NCBI GenBank assembly: GCA_023101725.1
Contig: JALJCO010007076.1
Span: 558,001-622,000 of the forward strand
DNA: 64,000 nt
Source: Atherinomorus stipes
Lineage: Eukaryota; Chordata; Actinopteri; Atheriniformes; Atherinidae
Reading direction: 5' to 3'
Part shown: in pieces, positions 11,737 to 24,212 of the stretch
How the letters are laid out: each line of letters opens with the position of its first letter
Numbering within the stretch: position 1 is the first letter of the stretch
Notes under the pieces: generated by a model
What the model was told of the DNA's origin: nothing
Seen by the model: only the letters and a program-made list of their open reading frames with translations
Databases searched by the model: none
Program-made: the position numbers and the translations under genes

Positions 11737-14700
11737 AGACACAACAAAGAAACTGCAACTGCTTTAATGTTGATTCATGTGTTTTGTGTTTTTGTTTCCC
11801 TGTTTGTTACCTTTTTTTTCTCTTAAAAATTGTATTTGAGGTGAAAACATAAGTGAACAGTATTATTAGAGACAATTGAAATATGAATGAAGGCAGGGCT
11901 GTGACAGTGTAATGAATGCTCGACATAGAAATATTGAAGGCAGCAAGTTTATTAATATAGTGCATTTCATACACAAAGATAACTCATTGTGTTTGACATA
12001 ACTAAAAGAAACATTTAAAGAAAACAGATCAAAAACAGTTAAAAGCAATTAAAAAAGGATTCAAATAGTTAAAAGCAAATTGAAAGATTCAAATACCTAA
12101 AGTGCATAAAATAACAGTTCGATTAAAGGCATAGGAAAACGTCTGCTGTGAACAGAAAAAATGGAAAATGTTTTCACATGGAGTATACGTATGTATGCTT
12201 TATAAAACATGAAATACACATGTCACATCTGACAGGTGATTTTCATATTTCATAAAGATACAGGAACAGTCATGAGACCACAGGCTGGCTCTGAGAGAGC
12301 TCTCCGTAAAAATCCACCCAGAGATAAATCACTGCTATCCACACTTTTAACGGCTGCAGCAGTTAGGAGATGCTCTGACCTATTAGCGCTCTTTTCATCT
12401 CTGGCATGTTATATGGATGGCCTTGAATAGATCGTCGTACTCGCACGCATCACACACACACACACACACACACACACAGTCTTGAATGGTTTTCTCAGTC
12501 AAGTGAACAGCAAAAAGAGAAAAAAGAAAAGAAATTAGAAATATAGCTTCTAAAATTATAAACTTGTGATATAAATGCACATGATTGCATACTGTTAATA
12601 TCATTTGCATGATTTCTAAAACACACGTGACCCAAAGCTGCAGACGTACTTGTGTGCATGTGTGTCTTGTGTGTGAGACTGAGTTTGTGTATGTAGACTC
12701 GTGCTCAAGACAAAATCAAGCAAACTTGTCCCTGAGCCCTTAGTCAGCTAAATGGGATGCAGGAGACAGAAAAGAACGTGTTGTCAGGAATTTTAAAAAA
12801 TAGGGTCTGATTTTAAGAAACAAAAGAAGAATAAACGAAAGAGGAAAAATAAAAACATGGCTTCACATCATGCAGCACCACCACCCTCTTTGTATGAAAC
12901 GTGCAACATTTGGTCCCGATGGGGGCTGGGGTGCGAAAGGCTCCTATCTGGGCCGAGCTAGGTCACTCAGGCCCATCCAGGCTGCAGTGGCTCTGTGACG
13001 TGGCATTAAACTAGAACCAACAGCAGGTCGGATTGCTTTAAGAGGTGGTACTGCTCTCTGAGAATGCCAGAGAGCTCTACATAAGCTGATGTTTGATAAG
13101 AGCTGCTAAGATAATTATTCATTCATGTGGGATGGACCCTGAAATGTGAGCAGTAATTAGTTTAGAATCAAAAGAGGTTTGTGTGTTTTTGTGTGTTAGG
13201 AGGAGGGAAGAAGCGGGGTAAGTTTGACCTGTATGAATTGCATCAGAAAATATTTTTTAATTAATTTTTTTTGTCTGTCTGCAGTCTTGTAATTTTACTC
13301 TCGGTTTTGCAGAATAAGATTGAAGTTGTTCCTGAGTAGCCATCCATGCAGAAATTACATAAATGCTCGAGATGAAATGTTATCATCTCAAGAGTCCTTG
13401 ACTTTTCATTCAGTGCTTTTTTCTCATTTATTATGTTTTAAAATACTGCTTAATCGTACCTTGCAAGGATAGCAGTATCAGCTTTGTTTTTAAAATATTT
13501 ATTTTCTATCTATCTTCTAATAATTATAACAAATAAAAAAGACTGTGACATTTCTTTTTCCCGAATGAATATTAATGTAATTCAATTTTTTTCTAATTCC
13601 TTGAAGATTAGCGGTGTATTCTGTTAACAAAATTAGAAACAAAACTTTTCAAATAAACAAAACTGCCGCAAAATGACCCAGAGAGGGGAATCTCACGGTT
13701 AACTGAAAGTAGGACAGTGACTGTCCCAAAGCACTTTAATGAAGAAGAGCCGCAGAATAAAAAAGCTGTGAAGCTGTCAAATTACCGCTTACTTGGTATT
13801 TATTGTCTGTTTGGCTGTTTTAAAAGCTGTTTAGGACACACTGTAGCGGGTGCAGGTCCATTTCGTCTCTCCTCTTTTCCAACCTTTGCTCTGCTGTGCT
13901 GCTGAGTAGACTCCCTCCACTCAGAGAAGCTCGGTTTCAGAGGTGAGTGGCTTAATGATTGGCAAAGAAATACATTTGAAACAAAGTGCTGAGCAAGTTC
14001 GCCTGATAAGTGTGAACTGTGTTCGGAAAACATTAGAACATTTTGTAATTTTCCCTCCCAAAAAACACAAAACTTACAGATTTCTAATACTTTGGTTGGT
14101 TCTCTTTAATGTCTTTTTTCTTTGCCTTGTACATTTTTTTTATCACAAAGATTTTGAAAATATTTTTTAAAGGAGAAATACAAACACACTTTTAAAAGTT
14201 GTAATTTTGAAATGAAATAATCAAAAACATATCCGATTATAAGATCTAAGAAATTTTTAGTATATCATTTTCACAAATAAAAGAATTTCAAATGTCTTAA
14301 AGACCAAAGAACAATTAGAATTGGCCACAGTTTGAGTCATTTTTGTCCTTCACATTAAATCTGTATTTTTAACATTAAAGAATGATTTGAAGCTTTTTTT
14401 AATATCCTCTCATTTAATTTAAAAAAGCACAGACAGAGACAGAAAGCTCCTTTTCATCTTTCAATCATCTGAAACTAAACCTCAGGTAATTTGCATTTCT
14501 GTATTTTAAACTGAAGCATATTTTACTATATAATTCACTCCAGAGTCTAAGTTATATTTATTCTAAAATTCTGTTTAGCAGAATTCAGGAAAACTAAAAT
14601 TGTGATAAAATTACTGCTAAAACATATTTTAAAAATTCTGGGGTGGAAGTTTGTTCTTTAACAAAAGGTCTTTGCATGAAAACAGATTTAAACTGAGGTT

Positions 14701-15780
14701 TTGTAGCTCACATTTGAATTGAGCAATTCATTTACACCTCCCTTTTTTAAAGGATATTACTTTATTAAAATGGATCCAATAATTAATGTGTTTGTTAAGT
14801 TTCTGTTTTCCTTAAACAGAGGGACGTAATTTAGGTCTTTCTGAATTTGCTTCTGTGATTTCTTACTGCCTGATGATCAGTTACTCACAGTGTGGTATTT
14901 ATTTTAGGTCTGTCTGAATGAAGTTATATTTAAAGATCAGTGTTCATATAGATATACCTTTTCTCCTGTTTTTCAAATGGTATTTGCTTAAATTAACCTT
15001 TTATTAAGTGTATAAATAGAAAGAAAAGCTTTTATATTTGGGACTTTTCATTCTGCAGTAAAAAATTTGGGCTAAGATGTTTTATTGACTGTGTAAAAAC
15101 TAAAATGTATTTTGACTTCATGTATTTCACATGAAGTGAACAAAGGAAGTGTATTTTAAGAGAGTGTTTCTGCCCTTTAAAGGTGCATGACAAAACCTTT
15201 CTGTCAGGTGCCAGAAAGAGGAAAGAAGTTCATAACTTTGTCATGCAGCGTGAAGACCCAATAACTTCCCATGTGGAATTAGTTAAAAATAAATATATAT
15301 TGCACATCGAAAGGCTCTTTAGTCAATGCCATTTTTTTAAGAAGGGTATTGGCCACGATTTTCAGCCCTGCACAAGTGGCTGCGTCACTCAGGACGCCAT
15401 TTTGTCTCTTACCCTCCATTTTGTAAATGTTCTTGCTTCCCTGTTACTATCAAAGTTTTATCAAGTCATCTCTGGCTCTTTGTGTAAATGAAAAAAAATT
15501 CTTTAGCTCTTGTATGATTTTTTTTTTTCCCCTTTTGATATATTTAACTTCTTTTGTATCACCTTCTAAGCTTCTGTTTTATTACTGGAGCAGCTCACCT
15601 TATGGCGAACAACTGCTTTAAATCCTTAAAATATCCCTCGCTTGAAGACTGAAATCTGTTAACCACTGCAACAAGTTGAAAGCTGCCTGAACAGGCACAA
15701 CTCCTCAAAAGGAGGATTGAGTCCTATTTGACAAGGTGCTTATCTCTTCAAACAATTTGTCCAAGTAATCAGCGGCTCTC
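11737..15780. other. Non-coding stretch, AT-rich
   Basis: Holds a CA microsatellite (12451-12478) and a strongly AT-rich part at about 13420-15100. No gene or transposon end recognised. Confidence 0.5.
12451..12478. repeat. CA microsatellite
   Basis: Fourteen CA units without interruption. Confidence 0.92.
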
Positions 15781-15789
15781 GAGTCAGAG

Positions 15790-16210
15790 GCTGCACGTAA
15801 CGTTTGGGTTTATAACTCTGCAGCGCGAGCGACTGTGACCCGTAGCCCCATAATGGCCGCCGGAGGTCATGGAGGTTAATAGAGACTGATGTATGAGGCC
15901 CCAGAGTGACATCCCAAAGGGGATGGCCCCTTAATCCTTATTAGGCCTCTGTGTTAGTGATCCTTACCTTTCAAAGCAAACAGCACGCTCCCTTTGCCGC
16001 GGGGCCCCGGCCTGCCCCCGGCGCTACACTTCTGACCCAAGGGTCATGGCCTTTGTTCAGAACCCTTCAGAGAGTGACCTTAGGGGTCACAGTTGTAACA
16101 GAGAAGTTGTTGAGGCGCGTGCTGCCGAGGGGCCCCTCAGCAGACCACCTTGTAGCGGGAGCCAGCCCGCCAATCTGGTCACCGAAGAGAGGAAGAAGCG
16201 CGTGTGTGTG
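15790..16210. promoter_or_regulatory. GC-rich block with paired nuclear-receptor half-sites, candidate enhancer
   Basis: This block stands out as GC-rich inside AT-rich DNA. It contains AGGTCA and AGGTTA in direct repeat with 3-base spacing (15864-15878), an everted pair TGACCC-AA-GGGTCA (16033-16046) and a second everted pair TGACCT-TAG-GGGTCA (16075-16089). Such half-sites bind nuclear receptors. Binding, conservation and target gene are inference; the nearest transcripts in the window are the let-7 host RNA and ppara. Confidence 0.35.
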
Positions 16211-18540
16211 TGTGTTTTTGCCGGAGTGTGAATAACCTTCATTCTTAAAGGTTATCTTTGTGAGTATTTACTGTTCACAAGAGCATCTTGAGTCTTCAAA
16301 TAAAGTCAGATTTTTTTTTTGTTAATGCAGTTATGTGTAATTGTTGAAGTTCACATCAGCGAGGCCCACATTCATCTTAACTGCTACTTACAGGTGGCTC
16401 TACTCATTTCACAGCATTGTATTCACTATCAACTAAACAATGGAAGTAATTCACAGAAAAATACAATGTAATAAATTTTATGATGTCTTTTTTTTCATCA
16501 CATCTAATGAGGAATTTCTGTTTTATATCTAATCTGCAATGACCTTGATAAATGTCTCTGTGGCTGCATTTTTGTTTTAATTTCTACCTGTTTCTTCTTC
16601 TTTTTGTTTTGTTCAAAAAGCGCAAGTATTCTTCGTATTACTTTCTGCTCTGAGAAGCGTATGTGTCTGTGTGCTGTTTATTTAGAGTGGATGTCAAAGT
16701 TTGTGGCTGTAGTTTTGTGGGATGGCTCACATGGAGTACAGGGGGTGCGAAATGACTCAACAGTTCCACTGTTTGAGCTCAAGAGTGAGTTATAATTCAT
16801 TTATTCTCTGGGATATTCATTGCTGTGTTGCCATTGTGCAGAATGAGTTGTACATCATTGACAGTTTTACAGTGTTATACTTGTTTCACTTGGTTTTGTT
16901 TTTAATTTCCCATTTGTTTTCCCTGATTCATGCAGATTTTAAAGGTTATTACTGCCTAAATTCTTTGGCTTGTTTTCTTCTGCGCTCCGCTTGAAATATA
17001 CAAATAATCTGCATGTTTCTCTAGTCTTAATGATAAAACGTGCTTTTACACGCTGACATTTAATCTGTGACAGAGCACAGTTTGATTCTAATTTTGAGGT
17101 GGAGGGAGTTGATAAGCACTTTTGGTTATAGATTCATAGAGATGTTATAAATGAGGCTGTTAATATTGGATTTTCATCAATGGCAGCATTACGCAGCCCG
17201 TTCCTGCAGGGCGAGGCCGTGCAGAGGGCTTCAGTGTCAGAAGTTGGCAGCTGAGCCAAAACCAGAGCCTTATCCTCAAATGAACTCTCCACGACGTACG
17301 GTGTAGCAGACTGTGCCAAGTTTTTTGAATTCCTGCCACATGTTGGATGGTAAACAACTGACTCGCAGAAACAGTGTCTTAGATAGAGGATCAGGAGCTA
17401 AGTAACCCTACAATTTAAAGATGAACCATGCATTTGTTTCCTCTATTGTTTGATTTATATTCAGCATGCAGTTGAAGTGGCGTTTTATGCTTGGAGCGAT
17501 TGCAATTGGTTAAAAAACGTGGCGAGATGTGACGTCACAGGATTCAAGCTGATGAGTTCGACCTATTTTTCTCATTAGGGGACAAGAGAGCATTTATTTC
17601 CTGATAAAGTATATAAAGATGATCACTTGGCTCATGTTTAACCTTGGTACTTATCTGATTTTGGTCTCAGTTATTAATTTTTAAAAGTTTGTGTTTGTCG
17701 TTTGGGTCTTTCTGATTTGCGGATGGTGCGGTTGTATACACAACACAAGGAAGCGAAGCTTTTTCTTAGACTCTGGAAAGCTGAGAGTTGGACAAGTGCA
17801 CTGTTTTGCTGTATTTTTCTCTCCAAATGTGCCTTGTGAGGCAGAAATATAGGCAGCAGAGTAACGCCTTTTCTTTCACCCTTCAAGACAGAGAGTGAGG
17901 AAAAGGAGACTGCTACTAACCAAGCGACCATATTAGTTTGCTGCCCAGTTACTCAGACTCGCTCTGTTCTTCGTCTGCTTCTCTCTGGTCTAAACATGCA
18001 TGAAAAAAGTGTTCTGTCAATATGTGGAGGGTTTCCCACCTTTCATTCCTTTCTGTTTTTTTCAGTGTCTTCCTAAGACTCTGAGCCGTGAAGACAGATT
18101 GAAATCAAGACTGATTAGCTGTGCTCCATGATGTGAGATCCGTCGTTTGGTGGGACAGTTTTCCCTTTCCTCCTCTCTTTTGTATGTCTGCTACTTTGGA
18201 GAAAGAGGAGGGTAAAAAAAAAAAAAATTAGCTGCCTGTGCTGAGTTCTGGTTTCATTAGGAAGAGAAGACTGTAAGGGAGGGGAATTGCATCCAAAAGA
18301 GAGGAAGTTGTTTTTTGCCTTGGAGAAATCTGTTGCAGCTAAGGGGCATTACAACATTTTTGCGAGAGAAACTTATTTTTTTGAGGAGGTGGGGGGATCG
18401 GACGGTAACCAGACGAGTGTAACCTTCAGCATGCTCATGCAAGGGCTGGTAGGTGTGTGTAACGGAGCGCCAAAAGCAGCAGGGTTAGTATCTCTGGTAC
18501 CAAAAACTTAAAAAAATCCTCCTCATGCACGTTTAAATTA
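16211..18540. other. Non-coding stretch, no gene recognised
   Basis: A short GT run at 16201-16215 and ordinary AT-rich DNA. No supported exon. Confidence 0.5.
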
Positions 18541-20990
18541 ACACTAGTTGGTCATAGCAGAGCTGTTTATTGTAAGCCATAACACTGCTACTGAGAGGAC
18601 AAGAAAGGGTGGGAGACAGAACAGGCTGGACACTGAAGGGGGAGGTAGAGGGAGGAGGAAGAGGAGGGTGCAGGACACGAGCAGAGTCATCAGCAGAGTC
18701 CATTTTATCGTTCGGTTACTGCCCGACATTTCTCCTCTCCTTGTTCGCACGCAGGAGCGCTCCTGCTGCTGCAGTTTGCAGCAGGGCGAGGGTGGCCTAG
18801 TAAAGGCACATGGCGGGCGCACTGCGGTAAATATTACAGGATTTTACAGCTTGGTTCACTGTTGCAATCATGGCGGACCGGTCGCACCCAGGTGCTTATC
18901 TGACTTTGATTATGTGCCAAATCAGTGCGTGAAGCCCATTTATGTTTCTGTGATTGAGGAGGTGGCACTTATCAAAATTCTAGTCATCATACCTGAAATT
19001 CTTTCTGGCCCTTATGAGGGGAGTGTTGTTGCTTCCTTGCTGCCTGAAACTTTTTGTGAGGAAGGACAAATGGCTGATAAAGCTCTCACACTCTCACGGA
19101 TTCTTTGTTAATATTTCCCCTCAGCCTCAAAGTTAGGTGTTGCAAGTTGTCCCAGAATCATTTAATCATTTCTGAGCGTGTGTCCTCCTCAGGGGAAGCG
19201 CAATGCCCCCCACCCCCACTCAACCCCCACCCTGCTTTGTGCGCATGCACGTCGTACAGAGTCGGTGATGAAAACACGTAGTGCGCACACGCTCCCATAC
19301 GTCCCGTTTCATCATCAGCTGAGCTCTTTTTCCTCCACTCACAGCTCTTCTCCCCTCCCTCTCTGGCCCCCCTCCCCTCTTCGCTCTCGCTTCTTTTTCT
19401 ATCCATCGCTCTCCTCCTCCTCTTCTCTCCCTGGGTCCCAGCCACATGCGAGAGGGTAGACTAGGACGCTGCAGCTCTGAAAAAAAAGAGGGGAAAAACG
19501 CTCTGCTGCTATTTCAACAGGCTGGCCCTCCCCTTCAGTTACTCTGTGCCAAAAGAGGGAGGGATCTTCTACTACTCCCAGTCCCTGGATTTTAACCCTC
19601 TGCCTGCTCTCACTTCTCTCGGCAAGATCTGTTCCTCAGTATCATGCAACAAGTGGCTCTGCTTCACTCCCTCTTCAACATTGCTGCACCATTTGTGGAG
19701 ACATTTTTGGGAAGCCTCGTTTTCACACGCATTTGCTCAGATTTGACTTCGCTTGGGTTGTCAGTACAGAGAAACTGGACTTGACAGAATCAGTGGTTTT
19801 TTCTTTATTCCCTACTGAGATGCAAAGACCTTTCGAGCACGTGCTTCTTTATGGCTCGCCATGCTTCCTTTTTCTTGTCCTCACCATAACTGAGGACGAA
19901 GGTGATTTTCCAGGACCAGCTGCTTGGCTTTGTGTTGCCTGAGAATTTATCTCGACTTTGGCAGATCATTTCTCTTCTATTTTCCTGCGCTCTTATCTGT
20001 TCTCCCCTCCACCTTCCATCTGTGTAAACCTGTCCCTCTTTTGGTTATCTGCCCCACCCTCTCCCTCCTCATGCTCCCTCTCCCTCTCATGGGCAGTCTC
20101 CAGTGAAAGGGGAGCAGGAGGGTGGAGCAGCGACGGGGCTTTTTCTGGGACAGGTGCCAATTCCTAACAAAAGACACAAAAAGCCAAAAAAAAAAGAAAA
20201 AGGAAAAAAAGGAGAGATTGTTCCCAGTGATGGGGAAGAGGTTGCATGTTTCAAGAACTGATCTGTAGTAATAACACATGTGTTACTATCCTCCTCATGG
20301 AGGACTTTTTTTTTATTGCATGAGTGAGCAACAGCAGAAATCTTGACCCCCCCCCCCTCCCTCTATCTCTTGGCTCTCTTGCTCCCGTGAAGGCATTTGA
20401 GTTTTGAACGGGGATAAGAGGAGGAGCGGGTGGAGTTGCGAAGGGGTAGAGGGAGGAGGAGCCATTCCACCTCTCCTCCCTGCCGAGTCTTCTGCATTAT
20501 TCATATGCCCGGGCCAGAGCTGCGATCTGACTGGCTGCCTGGCGTAGCATTCATCCGACATTCAGCAGCTCTGTTTGCTAACATTCCTCATTCAAAGCCT
20601 TGTTAACTGCCAGACGGGAGGAACACGCGACTCCATGGGAAACCCACATGGCCTCCCCATTGTGGCGGGTTCTGACAGTCTCAGACTTGGGGGTAGAGGA
20701 CAGTGGAGAGCGAAATGGGTTGGCTGGTGAATATTAGAAAACAGTTAGCTGAGGTTAGAGGAGGTTACTCGAAGCGTAGAAGACTGGTTTGGGGCAAGGT
20801 GGTCAGATTGTCAGGATAAATCCCTGACAGAGGGGTAGACAGACGTATAGAAAAGGCACTGAGGCAGACAGGGAGGCTGATACTTTCTGGGACTCTGAAA
20901 GGGTCTCTCGTTGGTGTGCCCGCCTACTCCTTGCAGGGAGTGCAGAGCTGTGTGACTGAAGCCGAGCTCCGTCTATGCCCTTCTTTACAG
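18540..20990. promoter_or_regulatory. GC-richer, pyrimidine-patterned zone; possible promoter of the let-7 host RNA
   Basis: This zone is clearly GC-richer than its flanks, with long CT-rich and GA-rich runs (about 18605-18675, 19320-19440, 20340-20470) and more CpG than the surroundings (for example 20480-20660). It lies 7-10 kb upstream of the let-7 hairpins on the same strand and just before an exon-like segment. A promoter or first exon here is an inference from composition and position only. No TATA box, start site or conserved frame could be assigned. Confidence 0.3.
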
Positions 20991-21118
20991 GAAGGATATG
21001 TGGGCATACTGTGTGCAGCTACTCATCGGTCTAGCACGATGAATGGTGAAGATTTTGATGCTTTATCCCGGATAGCTGATTGCTGTGGTGTCCCCCAGTT
21101 CCTTCAAAGTCTCAGTGG
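20991..21118 (+). other. Exon-like segment, possible let-7 host RNA exon
   Basis: The acceptor CTTCTTTACAG ends at 20990 and the donor GG/GTAAGT starts at 21119, bounding 128 bases. An ATG at 21039 opens a frame to the donor (starting MNGEDFDALS). I do not recognise the peptide. Position between a GC-rich zone and the let-7 hairpins would suit an internal exon of the host RNA. This rests on splice-site quality alone. Confidence 0.3.
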
Positions 21119-23017
21119 GTAAGTCAAAGAGTGCGTGTGGGTGGGGAGGTAAGTGTACTTCTGTGTGTGAAGCATGCACATATGCAGAGGTTTTCTTTGA
21201 CAAAATGAATGCTGGGAACTGCATTGACCTGATCTCCATGTTCGACACTGTGCCTGGTCGTTGTTTCCTTCAGGGCTGCATGACTATCCAGTGAGAGGAG
21301 GCTTAACTAAATATAGGCAAACCAGGGGAAATCGAGCTTGACTTTTGAAATTTCGACAAAACCGTGGTCATCTCTTCTTTGCAGTATTCCTACCTTAAGT
21401 TTAGCTCTCCAGATCGGCCTTTTGTGGATGTGAAAGACCGTTTTGGAGGGAGCAGACAGTGACTAGTGCTGTAATGTTGGGCTGAGGGCCAGACAAGGCC
21501 TGCTAACACAAGGCCAAGCCTAACAACAACGCTCTATCTCTCTATAAGACCCTCTGTGTACCTTTCTTATGACATTTCTCTTCTACGCAGCTTTCAGAAA
21601 ACTATTAATCACAATTCTCGTAGTGGGGTTTGTCATTAAACCTACATTTCGGTGCATATGCGCAAGGTTTATTATTCATTTTAGAAGGTTAAGTGTTTGC
21701 AAATGGGTCTACGCTGACACGTGGCTCCACATAGTTTTAATAAAGGAAGAACAGGCCTTCAGGATATGTCGTTCATTAAGATATTTAAGTACACGCCAGC
21801 TTTAATTAGTGAATTTTTTGTTTGCGTTTAAATTATTTTTCGTACGCAAAAGAAAATGCTTAAAGGTTTTAAGCTGTGGTTAATTTCCTCTTTAGTAATA
21901 ATTTTATACCTATGCGGTTCAACTAACCTAAAACAACAAGAAACTACTATATACACACATTATTTCACATGTGTACTGCGATCGAACTAAAACAATACGC
22001 TTTAATACTGTACTGACAAAAACCAAGTTGTCATTAGCATATGTAGCAGACCTCCTTTGTCACAGAGGAAGATTATCAGCTCTAATTTGGCCAGTATTAG
22101 ATGAGATTTTCTTCATAATTAAAAACTGAATGGTACCACACCCCTCATCAATGCTATCCAGCATAGTGTCTTTTAATTATATCCTGTAAACCGTTTTTTC
22201 TAACAGCCACTAATAATCTTGCATTTTCCCCGAAATTGACTGTGGATATGGCTTCATATTGAGCACCTCAACACATCAGAGTCAACCATGACCAAAAGGT
22301 AGGAGTGGAGGCAGTGTGAGTCATCACAGATAGCTCTAGTCTTCCCACCTACATCCTACGTTTGACAGGCCTATTCATCCGCCACTCTCACAGTACAGGG
22401 CCTGGCACCAGCTCCTCCATCACTGTCACCCTCACAAGAAGTCCTGATGTCGCTTCACACATGCAGTACATCAAAACCGTCTTCTGAGGCCTCCGTTGGG
22501 AGGAATTATGACTTAAATCAGCATTTTTTGGACAAGTATTGTTAGAAACCTCACAAAGCGCAGTAAAAACTGCAGGAGAAACAAATATAAGAGGTAACCA
22601 TTTAATGGTAAGGGTCACCATTATTTCTCTTTCATCTCTCCCCCATGTAATCCGCGGAGCTCTGTTCAATGGATATTTTGACTATACAGTGAAGTACATA
22701 TACGTATACGCAGCTGTTTTGCAGTTTACAGTATGTGCTTCACGGAAGTGAATAGAAATTCGCTTTGTGTTATTTCTGCTTTGCATCTTCCATACTGACA
22801 ATTTCATGTTTCAAGTCTGTGCGGATCATCAATAATAAAGAAAGTTTTGCAAGGTATTTCCTGAAAATATTGGCAGGCTAGCATATTTCATTTTATTAAG
22901 ATTTATTAAGATTAAAAAAAATGTATTGATGCAAGTATGTATGGAAAAATGATTTTGTTAGTTGAATGCACAAGAACTTAAGTTGTTTGTGTACTACAGT
23001 GTAACCGAAATAAACCA

Positions 23018-23037
23018 TTCATTCATTCATTCATTCA
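23018..23037. repeat. ATTC tetranucleotide repeat
   Basis: Five ATTC units. Such a run can be the 3' tail of a LINE or SINE, but no body was recognised upstream. Confidence 0.75.
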
Positions 23038-23348
23038 AGATGGCAACAACAAGCCACAATAGGTATTGAAATTTAAAAAGATTTTTTTCAAGAGGATAAT
23101 TTTTTTTGTTTTGCTTTTTTATTTTTTTTATCAAAGATTTTGTGCAGCACACGCTGAATTTTTTTCTTTCCTCACAAATAATTGAAGTCCTTTACTGATT
23201 TTCTAAAAAGATTGTGAATGTGGAATTGAAGCAAACATCTAATCTACAGGTCAGGTTTCATTAACATATCACTATTGCATATCATTAATAAAAGAGAGAC
23301 ATTAAAACGCAAAGACCATCGCATTGCACCAGACGCATCGGACTCTCC

Positions 23349-23546
23349 ACACACACACACATACACACATACAAGGAGCCACCCAGACGCATTTGATGCT
23401 ATGTACCCCACAATGAACCTAGGCTCCTAAGATGAATGGGGTTCCCACGCCTCTTCCAAGGAGTGCAGGGCACAGCCTCCTCCTTTGAGCTTTCACATGA
23501 ACAGACTATCACACACCACACACACACACACTCAGACACACACACG
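23349..23546. repeat. Two CA-rich microsatellite tracts
   Basis: CA runs at about 23349-23372 and 23510-23546 separated by unique sequence. Confidence 0.8.
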
Positions 23547-24026
23547 TGCGGAGTGCGTGCACTGCAGAGGGCTACATAGCTTTAAACACACACAGGTGCA
23601 TTTAAGTATGATAGAGGGGCCACACGTATTAAAAAGGAACAAAAGCACATTTTAGAAAGCATAGAGCGATACATAAAATGATTATTATTCAGAACACATC
23701 AAGCAATGATAAAGTGACCGTTTCAAAGGCAGTAAGACAGAGGAATCTTTGTCTCAGTTTGGCATCTAAAAAAGACTTAAAAGTTGTAATGCATCACACC
23801 AGATGGGGAATGAGGTGTGATGTGTTCAGCGTGTTTTATATTCAGAGGTCAGTTGCTGTTTTGTTACAGAGAATGTGTGACTTTGGTGAAGTAGAAACGG
23901 AATTAGAAATTAAGTTTTTTTTGTAGAAAAAATTTAAATGAAGTAAGTTTTTATTATGAATTAAACATTTTATTTAGATGTTTATAAACTCTTTCCAAGA
24001 ATTTATAAACATCTGTGTTTGTGTAG

Positions 24027-24110
24027 GTGTGTGTGTGTGTGTGAGTGTGTGTGTGGTGGTGGTGGTGTGTATGTGTGCGTGTATGCATGTATGAGTGTGT
24101 CAAGTTTTCA
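24027..24110. repeat. GT-rich microsatellite, imperfect
   Basis: GT units interrupted by GGT triplets and GA/CA changes. Confidence 0.85.
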
Positions 24111-24189
24111 GGAATGTAGATGGTTGAGTTTCAATTGCGTAAATTGAACTTTAAATTTAGAAAAAAAAATTTAATCTTTGTTTTCTATG

Positions 24190-24212
24190 ATATATATATA
24201 TATATATATATT
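24190..24212. repeat. TA microsatellite
   Basis: About eleven TA units. Confidence 0.85.

Noticed and set aside
18548..19111. 187-codon open frame on the + strand
   Set aside because: It starts at TTG, has no recognised domain, lies in GC-biased low-complexity DNA and has no supporting splice structure. Probably chance.
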